A DNA stretch of 64,000 bases from Paraburkholderia sp. FT54 (GCF_031585635.1 NZ_CP134195.1:1860001-1924000); one strand, 5' to 3'. Numbered from the stretch's first letter, positions 34,916 to 45,328 are shown. A program made the numbers and translations. Notes: generated by a model not told the origin, from the letters alone.

Positions 34916-36174
34916 CATTGCATTCGTTGTTCAAGCTCGCTTTGGCGGCGAGCCTCGTGACTGTTGGCGCACTCGCGCAAGCGGCAACAACCACAGTGCC
35001 CGGCGGCCGTTATGGCGACGTGAGGGTGACGCAGCCGGCCGGACCGTTGCGAGGCTTCGTGGTGCTGTACTCGCAAGCGAGCGGCTGGAGCGCGGCGGAC
35101 CAGCAAAGCGCCGATGCGCTCGCCAAGGCCGGTGCGTTGACCGTCGGCGTGGACACGGCTCGCTATGCCGCCAATCTGGGCGCGAAGAAAGAAGCCTGCC
35201 ATCAATTGGTGGGCGATGCCGAAGCGTTGAGCCATCAACTTGAACGCCAATCGCAATCGAGCCACTATTTCGCGCCGATCGTCGCGGGCACTGGCCAGGG
35301 CGCGACGCTCGCCATGCACGTGCTCGAACAGGCGCCGTCGAACACGATTGCCGGCGCGGTCGCGGTGGATGCCGAGCACACGCTCGATGCACGCTTTCAG
35401 CCTTGCCCGCCGGACCCGACGATTATCCGCGACAAGGTGCCGGGCTTCGTCGAAAAGGCGGCCACGGGTAACGCCGATCGCGCGCGCCTCGTCGCGTTGG
35501 TCACGCCGCATTTGCAGGCCGTATCCACGAGCGACGACGACGTTTCCGATCTGCCGCTCATCGAATTGCCGGCGGCGCATCCGAACGGCCTCATGGCGAT
35601 TGTGATTTCCGGCGATGGCGGCTGGCGCGATCTCGACAAGACGATCGCCCAGGCGTTGCAGAAAGACGGCGTCTCCGTGATCGGCTGGGACAGCCTGCGC
35701 TATTTCTGGAGCGAAAAGCCCCCTGCACAGACGAGCCGCGACCTCGCGCGCGTGATGCAGACTTATGGCGCGCGCTGGAACGCCCAGCATATCGCGCTGG
35801 TCGGCTATTCGTTCGGCGCGGATGTGATGCCGTTCGCCTATAACCGTCTGCCCGAAGCGCTGCGCGCGAAGGTGTCGCTGATCGCGTTGCTCGGCTTCGC
35901 GCCTGATGCCGATTTTCAGATTCGCGTGGGCGGCTGGCTCGGCATGCCGGCCAGCGACAAGGCGTTGAAGGTCCAGCCGGAATTGACGCGCGTGCCGCCC
36001 GCCATCGTGCAGTGCTTCTACGGCGAGAATGAGAAGGACACCTTGTGTCCTGCGCTGACCAAAACCGGTATCGAGGTGATTCGCACCTCGGGCGATCATC
36101 ACTTTGGGGGCGATTACAATTCGCTTGAAAAGCGCATTCTCAACGCTTTCAGGAAGCAAAGCGGCGTGCATTGA
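34912..36174 (+). CDS. acvB: AcvB/VirJ family lysyl-phosphatidylglycerol hydrolase
   Basis: 420 residues. Signal peptide to about residue 24 (...GALAQA|ATTT), so periplasmic. The C-terminal VirJ-type alpha/beta-hydrolase domain has SGDGGWRDLDKTIA and the nucleophile elbow GYS300FGAD, with the probable histidine in SGDHHFGGDY. AcvB of Agrobacterium hydrolyses lysyl-PG made by LpiA, so the two genes make and unmake the same lipid. The start overlaps the mprF stop (ATGA). The N-terminal half is the AcvB-specific extension that VirJ lacks. Confidence 0.92.
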   Translation: MTLHSLFKLALAASLVTVGALAQAATTTVPGGRYGDVRVTQPAGPLRGFVVLYSQASGWSAADQQSADALAKAGALTVGVDTARYAANLGAKKEACHQLVGDAEALSHQLERQSQSSHYFAPIVAGTGQGATLAMHVLEQAPSNTIAGAVAVDAEHTLDARFQPCPPDPTIIRDKVPGFVEKAATGNADRARLVALVTPHLQAVSTSDDDVSDLPLIELPAAHPNGLMAIVISGDGGWRDLDKTIAQALQKDGVSVIGWDSLRYFWSEKPPAQTSRDLARVMQTYGARWNAQHIALVGYSFGADVMPFAYNRLPEALRAKVSLIALLGFAPDADFQIRVGGWLGMPASDKALKVQPELTRVPPAIVQCFYGENEKDTLCPALTKTGIEVIRTSGDHHFGGDYNSLEKRILNAFRKQSGVH

Positions 36175-36619
36175 TCTTCGCATCGTCCGGCGTGCCGCCG
36201 AGGCGTGCCCGGACCTTCCGGCAGGCGGTACGCAAGGCAGTAAGGTGCCGCGAACCTTGATGGAAACGGCAGGCGCAGCAATCCAGGCTGAGGGCCACGT
36301 CATCCCGCGCACGGCGGGGTGCCCTCAAAGCTGATTCGTCTGTTCAGAGCGCTATCGCACATAGTGCGACCGCACCGGTAACTATGATTATTACAAAGAC
36401 CTGACTGTCGGGCTGATCAAGCGATATCGCGCGACGAGCCTGCATGGCAGGGCGTCGTCCGCGTGTTTGTGCTGTGAATTCTCCTACGACAATGCAGCGC
36501 CCTGCCAGGTGGTTCAACCGCCCGGTAGTGTGCTCCCGGCATGGCTGGCATTCCCTCCGGCACGCTCGTGTGATCGGTGCGGCGACGCCAGGGCCTTGCC
36601 TCACGCATCGAGGCCGTGA
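36175..36619. other. Gene-free region with TCGCAC-ata-GTGCGA dyad
   Basis: About 445 bp before the adenylation gene. A perfect 6-bp dyad lies at 36355-36369, followed by an AT-rich stretch (GGTAACTATGATTATTAC at 36377-36394) that is the best promoter candidate. No other feature seen. Confidence 0.45.
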
Positions 36620-38233
36620 ATGCTGGATTCCTTCTTCTTCGATACTGCCGCGCGCGAGCCGGATCGTCCCGCGCTGTGGGTCGACGAGTGTCTGTACCGC
36701 TACGACGAAGTAGCCGCGCGGGCGCGCCGGATCGAGGCGGGCGTGTCGGCATCGCTGCCGGCCGGCAGTGCGCGCCGTTGCCTCCTGTTCGCGCATCGCA
36801 GCCTCGACGCTTATGCGGGTTTGCTAGGCATCCTCAAGGCCGGTTGCGCTTACGTGCCGCTCAATCCCCACGTGCCTGCTTCGCGTATCGCCGCCGTGAT
36901 CGCGCAGTCCGGCGCACCCGTCATGCTGGTCGACCGGCGCTGCGCCGCGTTGCTCGATGAAGTGCTGTCGCTGCTGGACGAATCGCCGAAGATCTTCCTG
37001 CTGGATGATGAATGTAGGGAAGTTCAGCGCGTCTCTCAGGATTCCGGAGAAACGCACGCAGCCCGCGAGGCACTCGCCCGCGGCGTGTCCGTGCGTCCGC
37101 GCGAGGCCGAAGCCGCCACACCTCGCGCGCCGCGCGACCAGGCCTACATTCTGTTCACATCAGGCTCGACCGGCGCGCCCAAGGGCGTACCGATCTCTCA
37201 CGAGAATGCGTGCGCCTACGTGACGGGGCAAATGCATCGGATCGACAGGCAGCCCGGCGCGCGCTACGCGCAGTTCTGCGAGCTTTCGTTCGACCCGTCG
37301 GTGCACGACATGTTCGTGTGCTGGGCGAACGGCGCATGCCTGTATGTACCGAAGACCGTCGAGCCGATCTACAACGCGGCCTTCATCAAGGAACACGCGA
37401 TCACACACTGGAACAGCGTGCCCTCGGTCGCCGCCTTCATGCAGCAGTTCCGCAAGCTGCAACCGGACGAATTTCCCAGCCTGCGCATGACGCTGTTCGG
37501 CGGTGAACCGTTGCCGCGTTCGCTTGTGCAAGCCTGGCTGCGCGCCGCGCCGAATAGCCGGGTTCTGAACCTGTACGGGCCGACTGAAGCGACCGTTGCG
37601 TGCGCCGCATTCGAAGTCACCGCGGAATTTCTCGCGGATCCGCGACACGCGGTGATGCCGCTTGGCGGCGCTTTGCCGGGCATGGAACTGTTGATCGTGG
37701 ACGCCGCGCTCGAACCGGTCGCGCCGGGCGTCAGCGGCGAATTGCTGATCGGCGGTCCGCAGGTCGCGTCGGGCTATCTGCTGCTGGACGACCCCGGCAA
37801 CAGCCGCTTCATTTCGACGATGTATCCGGGCCGCCGCGCGTCGCGCTGGTATCGGAGCGCCGATGCCGCGCGCGAGGTGGTCGGTCAGGGAATCGTATTT
37901 CAAGGCCGGCTGGATACGCAGATCAAGATTCGTGGCAATCGCATCGAACTCGAAGAAGTCGAGCATGTGGTCCGCTCGTGCAGTCAGGCGGCGCTGTGCG
38001 CGGTCATCGCGTGGCCTGTCGACGAAGCGGGCCGCGCGGGTGGCCTGATCGCTTTCGTAACGCATACGCCGTGCAGTGCCGCGCAGATTCTGCAGGGGTG
38101 CCGTCAGCGCTTGCCGGTGTATGCCGTGCCGCAACGGATCGTGATGCTCGATACGTTGCCGCTGAACGTCAACGGCAAGGTGGACAGAAGGGCGCTCGCC
38201 GGACAGTGCGTCAGCGGCGATGTGGTCATCTGA
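36620..38233 (+). CDS. Stand-alone adenylation enzyme (NRPS A-domain/AMP-ligase type)
   Basis: 537 residues, the length of a free A domain. Core motifs: A3 LFTSGSTGAPKG (about 177-188), A5 NLYGPTEATV, A7 changed to YRSAD (usually YRTGD), A8 GRLDTQIKIRGNRIELEEVE and A10 NVNGKVDR with its lysine. At A4 the FDPSVHDMF stretch keeps the aspartate that binds the alpha-amino group in amino-acid-activating domains, suggesting an amino acid substrate rather than a plain fatty acid (inference). It resembles ligases associated with exosortase/EPS clusters. The carrier protein follows 37 bp later. There is no condensation or thioesterase domain. Confidence 0.87.
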   Translation: MLDSFFFDTAAREPDRPALWVDECLYRYDEVAARARRIEAGVSASLPAGSARRCLLFAHRSLDAYAGLLGILKAGCAYVPLNPHVPASRIAAVIAQSGAPVMLVDRRCAALLDEVLSLLDESPKIFLLDDECREVQRVSQDSGETHAAREALARGVSVRPREAEAATPRAPRDQAYILFTSGSTGAPKGVPISHENACAYVTGQMHRIDRQPGARYAQFCELSFDPSVHDMFVCWANGACLYVPKTVEPIYNAAFIKEHAITHWNSVPSVAAFMQQFRKLQPDEFPSLRMTLFGGEPLPRSLVQAWLRAAPNSRVLNLYGPTEATVACAAFEVTAEFLADPRHAVMPLGGALPGMELLIVDAALEPVAPGVSGELLIGGPQVASGYLLLDDPGNSRFISTMYPGRRASRWYRSADAAREVVGQGIVFQGRLDTQIKIRGNRIELEEVEHVVRSCSQAALCAVIAWPVDEAGRAGGLIAFVTHTPCSAAQILQGCRQRLPVYAVPQRIVMLDTLPLNVNGKVDRRALAGQCVSGDVVI

Positions 38234-38270
38234 CGCCGTCATTAAACATTGAAGTATCGGGGGAAACAGA

Positions 38271-38531
38271 ATGAAGACTCATGTGCGCCGTATTCTTCAC
38301 GAAACTGCCTGTCTTGCCGTACCGATCGATACAGTCGGCGATGAAGACGATCTCTACGCCGCGGGTTTGTCCTCGCTCGGCGCCGTCCGCGTGATGATGG
38401 CCATCGAGGAGGAATTCCCCATTGAAATCCCAGGCGCGCTGATCACGCACGAGTTGTTCCAAAGTATCGATTCCCTCGCAAGCGCGCTTGCGCACATCGT
38501 GCCGGAGGCGTCGATTGCAACGCGAACCTGA
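38271..38531 (+). CDS. Acyl/peptidyl carrier protein
   Basis: 86 residues of the four-helix PP-binding fold: DEDDLYAAGLSSLGAVRVMMAIEEEFPIEIP. The phosphopantetheine serine is S35; the residue before it is S instead of the usual D (GLSSL rather than GLDSL). GGGG lies upstream of the start. Encoded between the adenylation enzyme and the tandem hydrolase, so it is the likely thiol carrier of whatever that ligase activates. Confidence 0.9.
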   Translation: MKTHVRRILHETACLAVPIDTVGDEDDLYAAGLSSLGAVRVMMAIEEEFPIEIPGALITHELFQSIDSLASALAHIVPEASIATRT

Positions 38532-40371
38532 AGTCGCGCTAATGGAGGCGATCGTACCGGCTCGCGTCACCATGACCCCGGTCACGTTCGACGGCTGTTT
38601 CGGATGGCTGCATCGTCCGGCAGACGCGCAACCCGAGACGGGCGTGGTGCTGTGCAATCCGTTCGGCTACGAAGCCCTGTGCACCTATCGCGGCTGGCGC
38701 GATCTCGCCGACAGGCTCGCCGCGCGCGGCATCGCGGTGCTGCGCTTCGACTATCCCGGCACTGGCGATTCGAGCGCCAACGAAGACGATCCGCAGCGCC
38801 TGCGTGCGTGGCTCGACAGCATCAAGGCGGCCGCGCTCTGGCTGCGCGCCGAGACCGCGGTGACGCGCCTGAGCCTGTGCGGACTGCGTCTGGGCGCGAC
38901 GCTGGCGGCACTCGCCGCCGAGGAAATGGGTGGCGTCGACGATCTGGCTCTGCTCATGCCGGTGAGTTCGGGCAAGGGTTACATCCGCGAGCTGGAGCTT
39001 CAGCATCAGAGTTGGCTCAGCGCGCAACATGCGCTCGGACTCGGCCTCGATGCGGAGACCTCGCATACGGTTGGCGCACATGGCTTCCGTCTCTATCCCG
39101 ATACGCTCGAGACGCTCGCGAAGGTCGATCTCGAACGGACCATGCAATGTCCCGCGCGGCGTGTGCTGCTGCAGGACCTGAACGAGAGCGCGCGTCTGAA
39201 GCGGATGGCGGCGCGCTATCAGACGCTCGACGCTCAAACGGAACTGCAGTTTTTCGGCGAATACGGCAAGTTCCTGGTCAATCCCAGTTACAGCGAAACG
39301 CCGCAACAGGCGTTCGCGAGCGTCCTCGAATGGCTGGCTGCCGGCGCGCTCACGGAGCGCGAGACGGCCGTCGACATGCTTGCAGGCGCAACCACCGCGC
39401 GGATCGATTTCGCGCACGGACACGAAACGCCCGTGGTGTTCGAGGGCGGCAGCTATGCCGGCGTGTTCTGTCAGCCGCTGCACGCGCTTGAAGGTGCGCC
39501 GGCTGTATTGTTCGTCAATACGGGCGGTGTGCACCGGATCGGCGACGGCCGTTTCACAGTGTTAATGGCGCGCTATCTGGCGGCTCGCGGCATCGCCTCG
39601 TTGCGCATGGACTTGAGCGGCCTCGGCGATAGTGTGCGGCGTGACGCTGCGCTGTCGCTCGATCAGGTCTACGCGCAATTCGCGGTCGCGGATGCGAGGG
39701 CCGGCGTCGATTGGCTCATGGCGGCGGGGCATCCGAAGACCGTGATGTTCGGCGTGTGCACGGGCGCGTATGTCAGCCTCTATACGGCGCGCGCTCATCC
39801 GGCCGTGGTGGGCTGCGCGGCTGTCAATCTGCCGTTTTTTACGTGGGACAGCGCACGCACGCGGCCGGGCGCGCGGCACGTGGCGGCGAGTGTCGTCTAT
39901 CGACGCGCCATGCGCAATCCGCGCAAGTGGCTGCGTCTGCTGACCGGTCAGGCAAATGGCCGGATGATCGCGATCGAACTCGCGCGGCGTCTGGGTGCGC
40001 GCATTTCCGCGCGCGCCGGCACAGCGCTCGAGTGGCTGCTCGGCCAGCGCACGCCGGGCGGCGTGGTGCGCGGACTCATGCGCGACCTGGAGCGCAAGGG
40101 CGTACAGACATCGTTGTTGTACGGTTCGCTCGACGAAGGACTGGACGCACTGGAAATTCATTTCGGACCCCGTGGCAATCGCTTGAGCACGCTGAAGAAC
40201 ATCGACGTGACATTGATCGGCAAGGTCGATCACGCGCTCTTTTCACGGACCGCGCGCAACATGGTGATGGCGCAGTTCGAACAGTTTCTGCGCGAGCGTG
40301 TGTTAAATCCGCGGCATTCGCCCGCTGTGCCGGAGCGCAGTTTGCGCGTCGCGCACGCGCAGCGGCGTTGA
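38515..40371 (+). CDS. Tandem alpha/beta-hydrolase fusion protein
   Basis: 618 residues from TTG 38515, which has GGAGG 6 bp upstream and overlaps the carrier gene; ATG 38542 is the alternative. Two alpha/beta-hydrolase domains stand in tandem (about 25-290 and 315-605). Neither has the canonical serine elbow: domain 1 reads GLR125LG and lacks an obvious late histidine, domain 2 reads GVC415TG with H573 in KVDHALF. Domain 2 could be a cysteine acyltransferase or hydrolase; domain 1 may be structural. Similar hydrolase pairs accompany AMP-ligases in exosortase systems as separate genes. Probable role: release or transfer of the carrier-bound acyl group. Confidence 0.83.
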   Translation: MQREPEVALMEAIVPARVTMTPVTFDGCFGWLHRPADAQPETGVVLCNPFGYEALCTYRGWRDLADRLAARGIAVLRFDYPGTGDSSANEDDPQRLRAWLDSIKAAALWLRAETAVTRLSLCGLRLGATLAALAAEEMGGVDDLALLMPVSSGKGYIRELELQHQSWLSAQHALGLGLDAETSHTVGAHGFRLYPDTLETLAKVDLERTMQCPARRVLLQDLNESARLKRMAARYQTLDAQTELQFFGEYGKFLVNPSYSETPQQAFASVLEWLAAGALTERETAVDMLAGATTARIDFAHGHETPVVFEGGSYAGVFCQPLHALEGAPAVLFVNTGGVHRIGDGRFTVLMARYLAARGIASLRMDLSGLGDSVRRDAALSLDQVYAQFAVADARAGVDWLMAAGHPKTVMFGVCTGAYVSLYTARAHPAVVGCAAVNLPFFTWDSARTRPGARHVAASVVYRRAMRNPRKWLRLLTGQANGRMIAIELARRLGARISARAGTALEWLLGQRTPGGVVRGLMRDLERKGVQTSLLYGSLDEGLDALEIHFGPRGNRLSTLKNIDVTLIGKVDHALFSRTARNMVMAQFEQFLRERVLNPRHSPAVPERSLRVAHAQRR

Positions 40372-40618
40372 GATCGTCACGATGATGAACGGATGGTCTG
40401 CGAGGTTATTCGTTACGGCCCGTAAGCACGGGTCCGAACGTATCTCGCAGGCACGCAGAGCGCACGCCGCGGCGCGCATTGCAATCGACGGGGATTGACA
40501 AAGCGCCTCAAGTCAACGAAGATCCAACGCATGAACTGCCTCGACATCCGTATTGCGCTGATTATTAGCATCATTCATCGAATGGTGGGTTAGCGCGCGT
40601 CTGATAGCAGTGACACAT

Positions 40619-40645
40619 AACCCGCCCCACGAGGCGGGTTTTTTT
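40619..40645 (+). terminator. Rho-independent terminator upstream of ilvA
   Basis: AACCCGCC / GGCGGGTT stem of 8 bp with a 6-base loop and at least seven T residues. It lies 248 bp after the hydrolase stop and 69 bp before ilvA, so it may end the cassette transcript or act as a leader attenuator for ilvA. The rest of 40372-40713 holds no gene. Confidence 0.88.
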
Positions 40646-40713
40646 ATGTCCGCTTGCAGCCTGCCTCCTGGTGAACTCTCTGCTAACTCGTCCTTGCCGC
40701 ACAGGAGCTTGCC

Positions 40714-42288
40714 TTGTCGTTACACGAACTCAAACGGGCGGCCGAAGCCGCCGATAGCGTCGCGCTTCGTCACGACTACCTGAAGAAAACCCTGACCGCG
40801 CGCGTCTACGACGTGGCCCGCGAGACCGAACTCGAACGCGCGCCGAATCTGTCGGCGCGTCTGCGCAACCCGGTCTACCTGAAGCGCGAGGACAACCAGC
40901 CGGTGTTCTCGTTCAAGGTGCGCGGCGCGTACAACAAGATGGCGCATATTCCTCCTGAAGCGCTGGAACGTGGGGTGATTACGGCGTCGGCGGGCAATCA
41001 CGCGCAGGGCGTGGCTTTGTCCGCGGCGCGCATGGGTGTGAAGGCGATCATCGTGGTGCCGGTCACCACGCCGCAGGTGAAGGTCGATGCGGTGCGCGCG
41101 CACGGCGGGCCGACCGTCGAAGTGGTGCAGTTCGGCGAGTCGTATAGCGACGCGTATGCACACGCGGTGAAGCTCCAGGAAGAGCGCGGCCTGACCTTCG
41201 TGCATCCGTTCGACGATCCCTATGTAATCGCCGGCCAGGGCACGGTGGCGATGGAGATTCTCAGCCAGCATCAGGGCCCGATTCACGCGATCTTCGTGCC
41301 GATCGGCGGCGGTGGACTCGCGGCAGGCGTGGCCGCGTACGTGAAATCCGTGCGCCCGGAGATCAAGGTGATCGGCGTGCAGACCGATGATTCGTGCGCG
41401 ATGGCCGCGTCGCTCAAAGCGGGCGAGCGGGTCACGCTCAACGAAGTGGGTCTGTTTTCGGACGGCACGGCGGTGAAGCTGGTGGGTGAAGAAACCTTCC
41501 GCCTGTGCAGCGAGTATCTCGACGACGTGCTGCTAGTGAATACCGACGCGCTATGCGCCGCGATCAAGGACGTGTTCCAGGACACGCGCAGCGTGCTGGA
41601 ACCCGCGGGCTCGCTCGCGGTGGCGGGCGCGAAACAGTATGCGGAGCGCGAAGGCATCGAGAACCAGACGCTGATCGCGATCACGTCGGGCGCGAACATG
41701 AACTTCGACCGCATGCGTTTCGTCGCCGAACGCGCCGAAGTCGGCGAAGCGCGCGAAGCGGTGTTCGCCGTGACGATCCCCGAAGAGCGTGGCAGTTTCC
41801 GGCGCTTTTGCGAACTGGTGGGTACACGCAGCGTCACCGAATTCAACTACCGCATTGCCGATGCGAACTCCGCCCATATCTTCGTGGGCGTGCAGATCAG
41901 GAATCGCAGCGAGTCGGCGCAGATCGCGGGCGCGTTCGAAGCGCACGGCTTCGCCACGGTCGATCTGACGTTCGACGAACTCTCCAAGCAGCACATCCGC
42001 TATATGGTCGGCGGGCGCTCGCCTCTGGCGCACGACGAACGTCTGTTCCGTTTCGAGTTCCCGGAGCGACCGGGCGCGCTGATGAAATTCCTCTCGTCGA
42101 TGGCGCCGAACTGGAATATCAGCCTGTTCCACTATCGCAACCAGGGCGCGGACTACAGTTCGATTCTGGTCGGCATCCAGGTGCCCGAAAGCGAGAACGA
42201 GGCGTTCGACCGTTTTCTCGCCACGCTCGGCTATCCGAACTGGGAAGAGACGCAGAACCCGGTGTATCGCCTGTTTCTCGCGTCGTAG
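40714..42288 (+). CDS. ilvA: Threonine ammonia-lyase, biosynthetic
   Basis: 524 residues. Fold-type II PLP enzyme with the Schiff-base lysine K68 in FSFKVRGAYNKM, the phosphate-binding SAGNHAQGVALSA and glycine loop PIGGGGLAAGVAAY. Two C-terminal ACT-like regulatory domains (from about residue 345) carry the isoleucine/valine feedback sites, which marks the long biosynthetic form. It converts threonine to 2-oxobutyrate and ammonia. The start is TTG with AGGAG 6 bp upstream; no ATG lies between this site and the conserved domain. Confidence 0.95.
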   Translation: MSLHELKRAAEAADSVALRHDYLKKTLTARVYDVARETELERAPNLSARLRNPVYLKREDNQPVFSFKVRGAYNKMAHIPPEALERGVITASAGNHAQGVALSAARMGVKAIIVVPVTTPQVKVDAVRAHGGPTVEVVQFGESYSDAYAHAVKLQEERGLTFVHPFDDPYVIAGQGTVAMEILSQHQGPIHAIFVPIGGGGLAAGVAAYVKSVRPEIKVIGVQTDDSCAMAASLKAGERVTLNEVGLFSDGTAVKLVGEETFRLCSEYLDDVLLVNTDALCAAIKDVFQDTRSVLEPAGSLAVAGAKQYAEREGIENQTLIAITSGANMNFDRMRFVAERAEVGEAREAVFAVTIPEERGSFRRFCELVGTRSVTEFNYRIADANSAHIFVGVQIRNRSESAQIAGAFEAHGFATVDLTFDELSKQHIRYMVGGRSPLAHDERLFRFEFPERPGALMKFLSSMAPNWNISLFHYRNQGADYSSILVGIQVPESENEAFDRFLATLGYPNWEETQNPVYRLFLAS

Positions 42289-42423
42289 CGTGGCTTGGGG
42301 TTTACCTTGAGCTAGCGCAACGCCACACGAAGGATGAGTCATCGGACGGATGGGCCAACAGCCCCGTCCAGACGGCGTTAGGACTCGATTCCGTCTATCG
42401 GCTGCATGTGCCTGCCCAAGGCT

Positions 42424-43708
<1,285 letters not shown>

Positions 43709-43732
43709 GCGGGTAGGGCGCGTGGCATTGGG

Positions 43733-44053
43733 CTCGAACGTTCCCAGCTCGCTTGAAGCGCCGATGAACAGCATATTGGCCGCCGAGACACGTTCGCGCC
43801 TGGCGTCGGCGTGGCGAGCTGAATCAGGGCTGAACGGCTGTCGACGCTCACCATATCGCTAGCGCCGGCGATCACCAGCGCGTCCAGCGACGGGGCGAAC
43901 GACCTGGACCGCGCGAAGACCATGGTCGCGAGCCCGAACGCGCCAGCGGCGGCAAGTGGTTTGAGTCCAATGCGCCCGTCGAAGTCGTAATGAACCTGAA
44001 TCAGCCCGCAGGGACAGGCTCCCGCCGCGGGGCGCGCCGCGCAGCATACCGAG
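43733..44053 (-). pseudogene. Remnant of an MFS transporter (EntS / MFS_3 type)
   Basis: Family-typical pieces appear on the minus strand in different frames: LGMLRGAP (44053-44030), then IGLKPLAAAGAFGLATMVF...LDALVIAGASDMVSVDSRSALIQLATP, then NMLFIGASSELGTFE (43777-43733). In intact relatives these blocks are continuous; the sequence between the last two (GRVSA-type loop) carries a 2-base insertion. Both ends of the gene are gone, so this is a short decayed relic beside pobA. Confidence 0.72.
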
Positions 44054-44059
44054 GCGCCC

Positions 44060-44173
44060 GTGGAATTCGAAGTCGTGCTGAACGCGACCTACATCGATCG
44101 AAAAATTCGCCGCGTGTGGGAATTGACCTGGCCAGATTGGACTCAGCTAAAGACCTTCGAGAACTATTCATAA
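44060..44173 (+). other. Possible 37-residue coding fragment of unknown origin
   Basis: The frame from GTG 44060 ends ...WELTWPDWTQLKTFENYS and reads as protein-like, with lower GC than its neighbours. The same frame is open back to a stop at about 43994, without an ATG. It could be the tail of a lost gene or a chance frame. No recognised family. Confidence 0.25.
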
Positions 44174-44253
44174 GGACCGCGCCTCGCGTTGTCATTTTGC
44201 CAGGGTAAGCTGTGCCTTTTTAGCGCGTTCTTCAAAAAAAGGGGCAGAGGTCC

Positions 44254-45018
44254 ATGCGGCGTGTCATATTCAACCAGAAGGGCGGTGTGGGCAAATCGAC
44301 CATCGTATGCAACCTGGCGGCCATCAACGCCAGCGAGAATCTGCGTACGCTGGTCATCGATCTCGACCCGCAAGGCAACTCGAGCCAGTATCTTCTTGGC
44401 AAGCAGGCCAGCGATCTCAAACCCAACGTCGCGGACTTCTTCGAAACGGCCTTGAGCTTCAGTTTCAGACCGACGCCGGCCTCGACGTTCATTCACCGCA
44501 CGCCGTTCGAAAACCTCGATGTGATGCCCTCTCATCCGGATCTCGACACGCTCCACGGCAAGCTCGAATCGCGCTACAAGATCTACAAGCTGCGTGACGC
44601 GTTGAACGAGCTGGATGAGTACGATGCGATCTACATCGATACGCCGCCCGCGCTGAATTTCTACACGCGCTCCGCGCTGATCGCGGTTGACCGCTGTTTG
44701 ATTCCGTTCGATTGTGACGACTTTTCACGCCGCGCGTTGTACACGCTGCTCGACAATGTCAAGGAGATTCAGCAGGACCACAATCCCGGCCTGGAAGTCG
44801 AGGGAATCGTGATCAACCAGTTTCAGCCGCGCGCGAGTCTGCCGCTTCAACTGGTCGAGGAACTGATCAGCGAGGGCTTGCCTGTGCTGGAGTCGCGATT
44901 GTCGACGTCCGTGAAAATTCGCGAGTCGCATCAGTACGCGAAGCCGATGATTCACTTCGATCCTCGTCACAAGCTCGCCCACGAATTCATGGCGTTGCAT
45001 CGGGAATTGATCGGATAG
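44254..45018 (+). CDS. ParA/MinD-family ATPase, stand-alone
   Basis: 254 residues with the deviant Walker A KGGVGKST (residues 9-16, signature K9), DLDPQGNSSQYLL (A') and the Walker B-like IYIDTPPALNFYTRSALIAVD. Such ATPases position DNA, protein clusters or envelope machines. No ParB gene and no parS-like sequence seen nearby, so it is an orphan ParA whose cargo is unknown. AGAGG precedes the ATG. The gene is intact although its left flank contains decayed DNA. Confidence 0.9.
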   Translation: MRRVIFNQKGGVGKSTIVCNLAAINASENLRTLVIDLDPQGNSSQYLLGKQASDLKPNVADFFETALSFSFRPTPASTFIHRTPFENLDVMPSHPDLDTLHGKLESRYKIYKLRDALNELDEYDAIYIDTPPALNFYTRSALIAVDRCLIPFDCDDFSRRALYTLLDNVKEIQQDHNPGLEVEGIVINQFQPRASLPLQLVEELISEGLPVLESRLSTSVKIRESHQYAKPMIHFDPRHKLAHEFMALHRELIG

Positions 45019-45328
45019 TGGGCGCCGCTGACTAACACGGCCGCCACGCTCCTCCAGCTGACCGAACACCCCGTTCTGCATGAATGCCAGTAGCCGCGCT
45101 CGCTAGCGTGTCGCCCCCAGCTGCGATCGCGATCTTTGCCCGTGCCGCACTCGCGGCGAGCGCATGGCCGGGCCGCCGGATCGTCGACGTGGACGATCCG
45201 GGCGCTTGCGGCCATCGCATCGATCATCTTTCTTTCGCGGTCGAAAATGAATCCCCTGATCGCTCTGTTTGCCGCGCGGCCCGTGAATGTGATAATCGGC
45301 TGTGTTCTCTAGCTAACGAGGTATGGCA
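45019..45328. other. Gene-free stretch upstream of the GST gene
   Basis: About 310 bp. No frame here has both a ribosome site and normal codon use; I recognise no remnant. It presumably holds the GST promoter. Confidence 0.4.

Noticed and set aside
40504..40660. tRNA or known riboswitch ahead of ilvA
   Set aside because: I could not form a cloverleaf or match a known riboswitch core; only the terminator hairpin is convincing.
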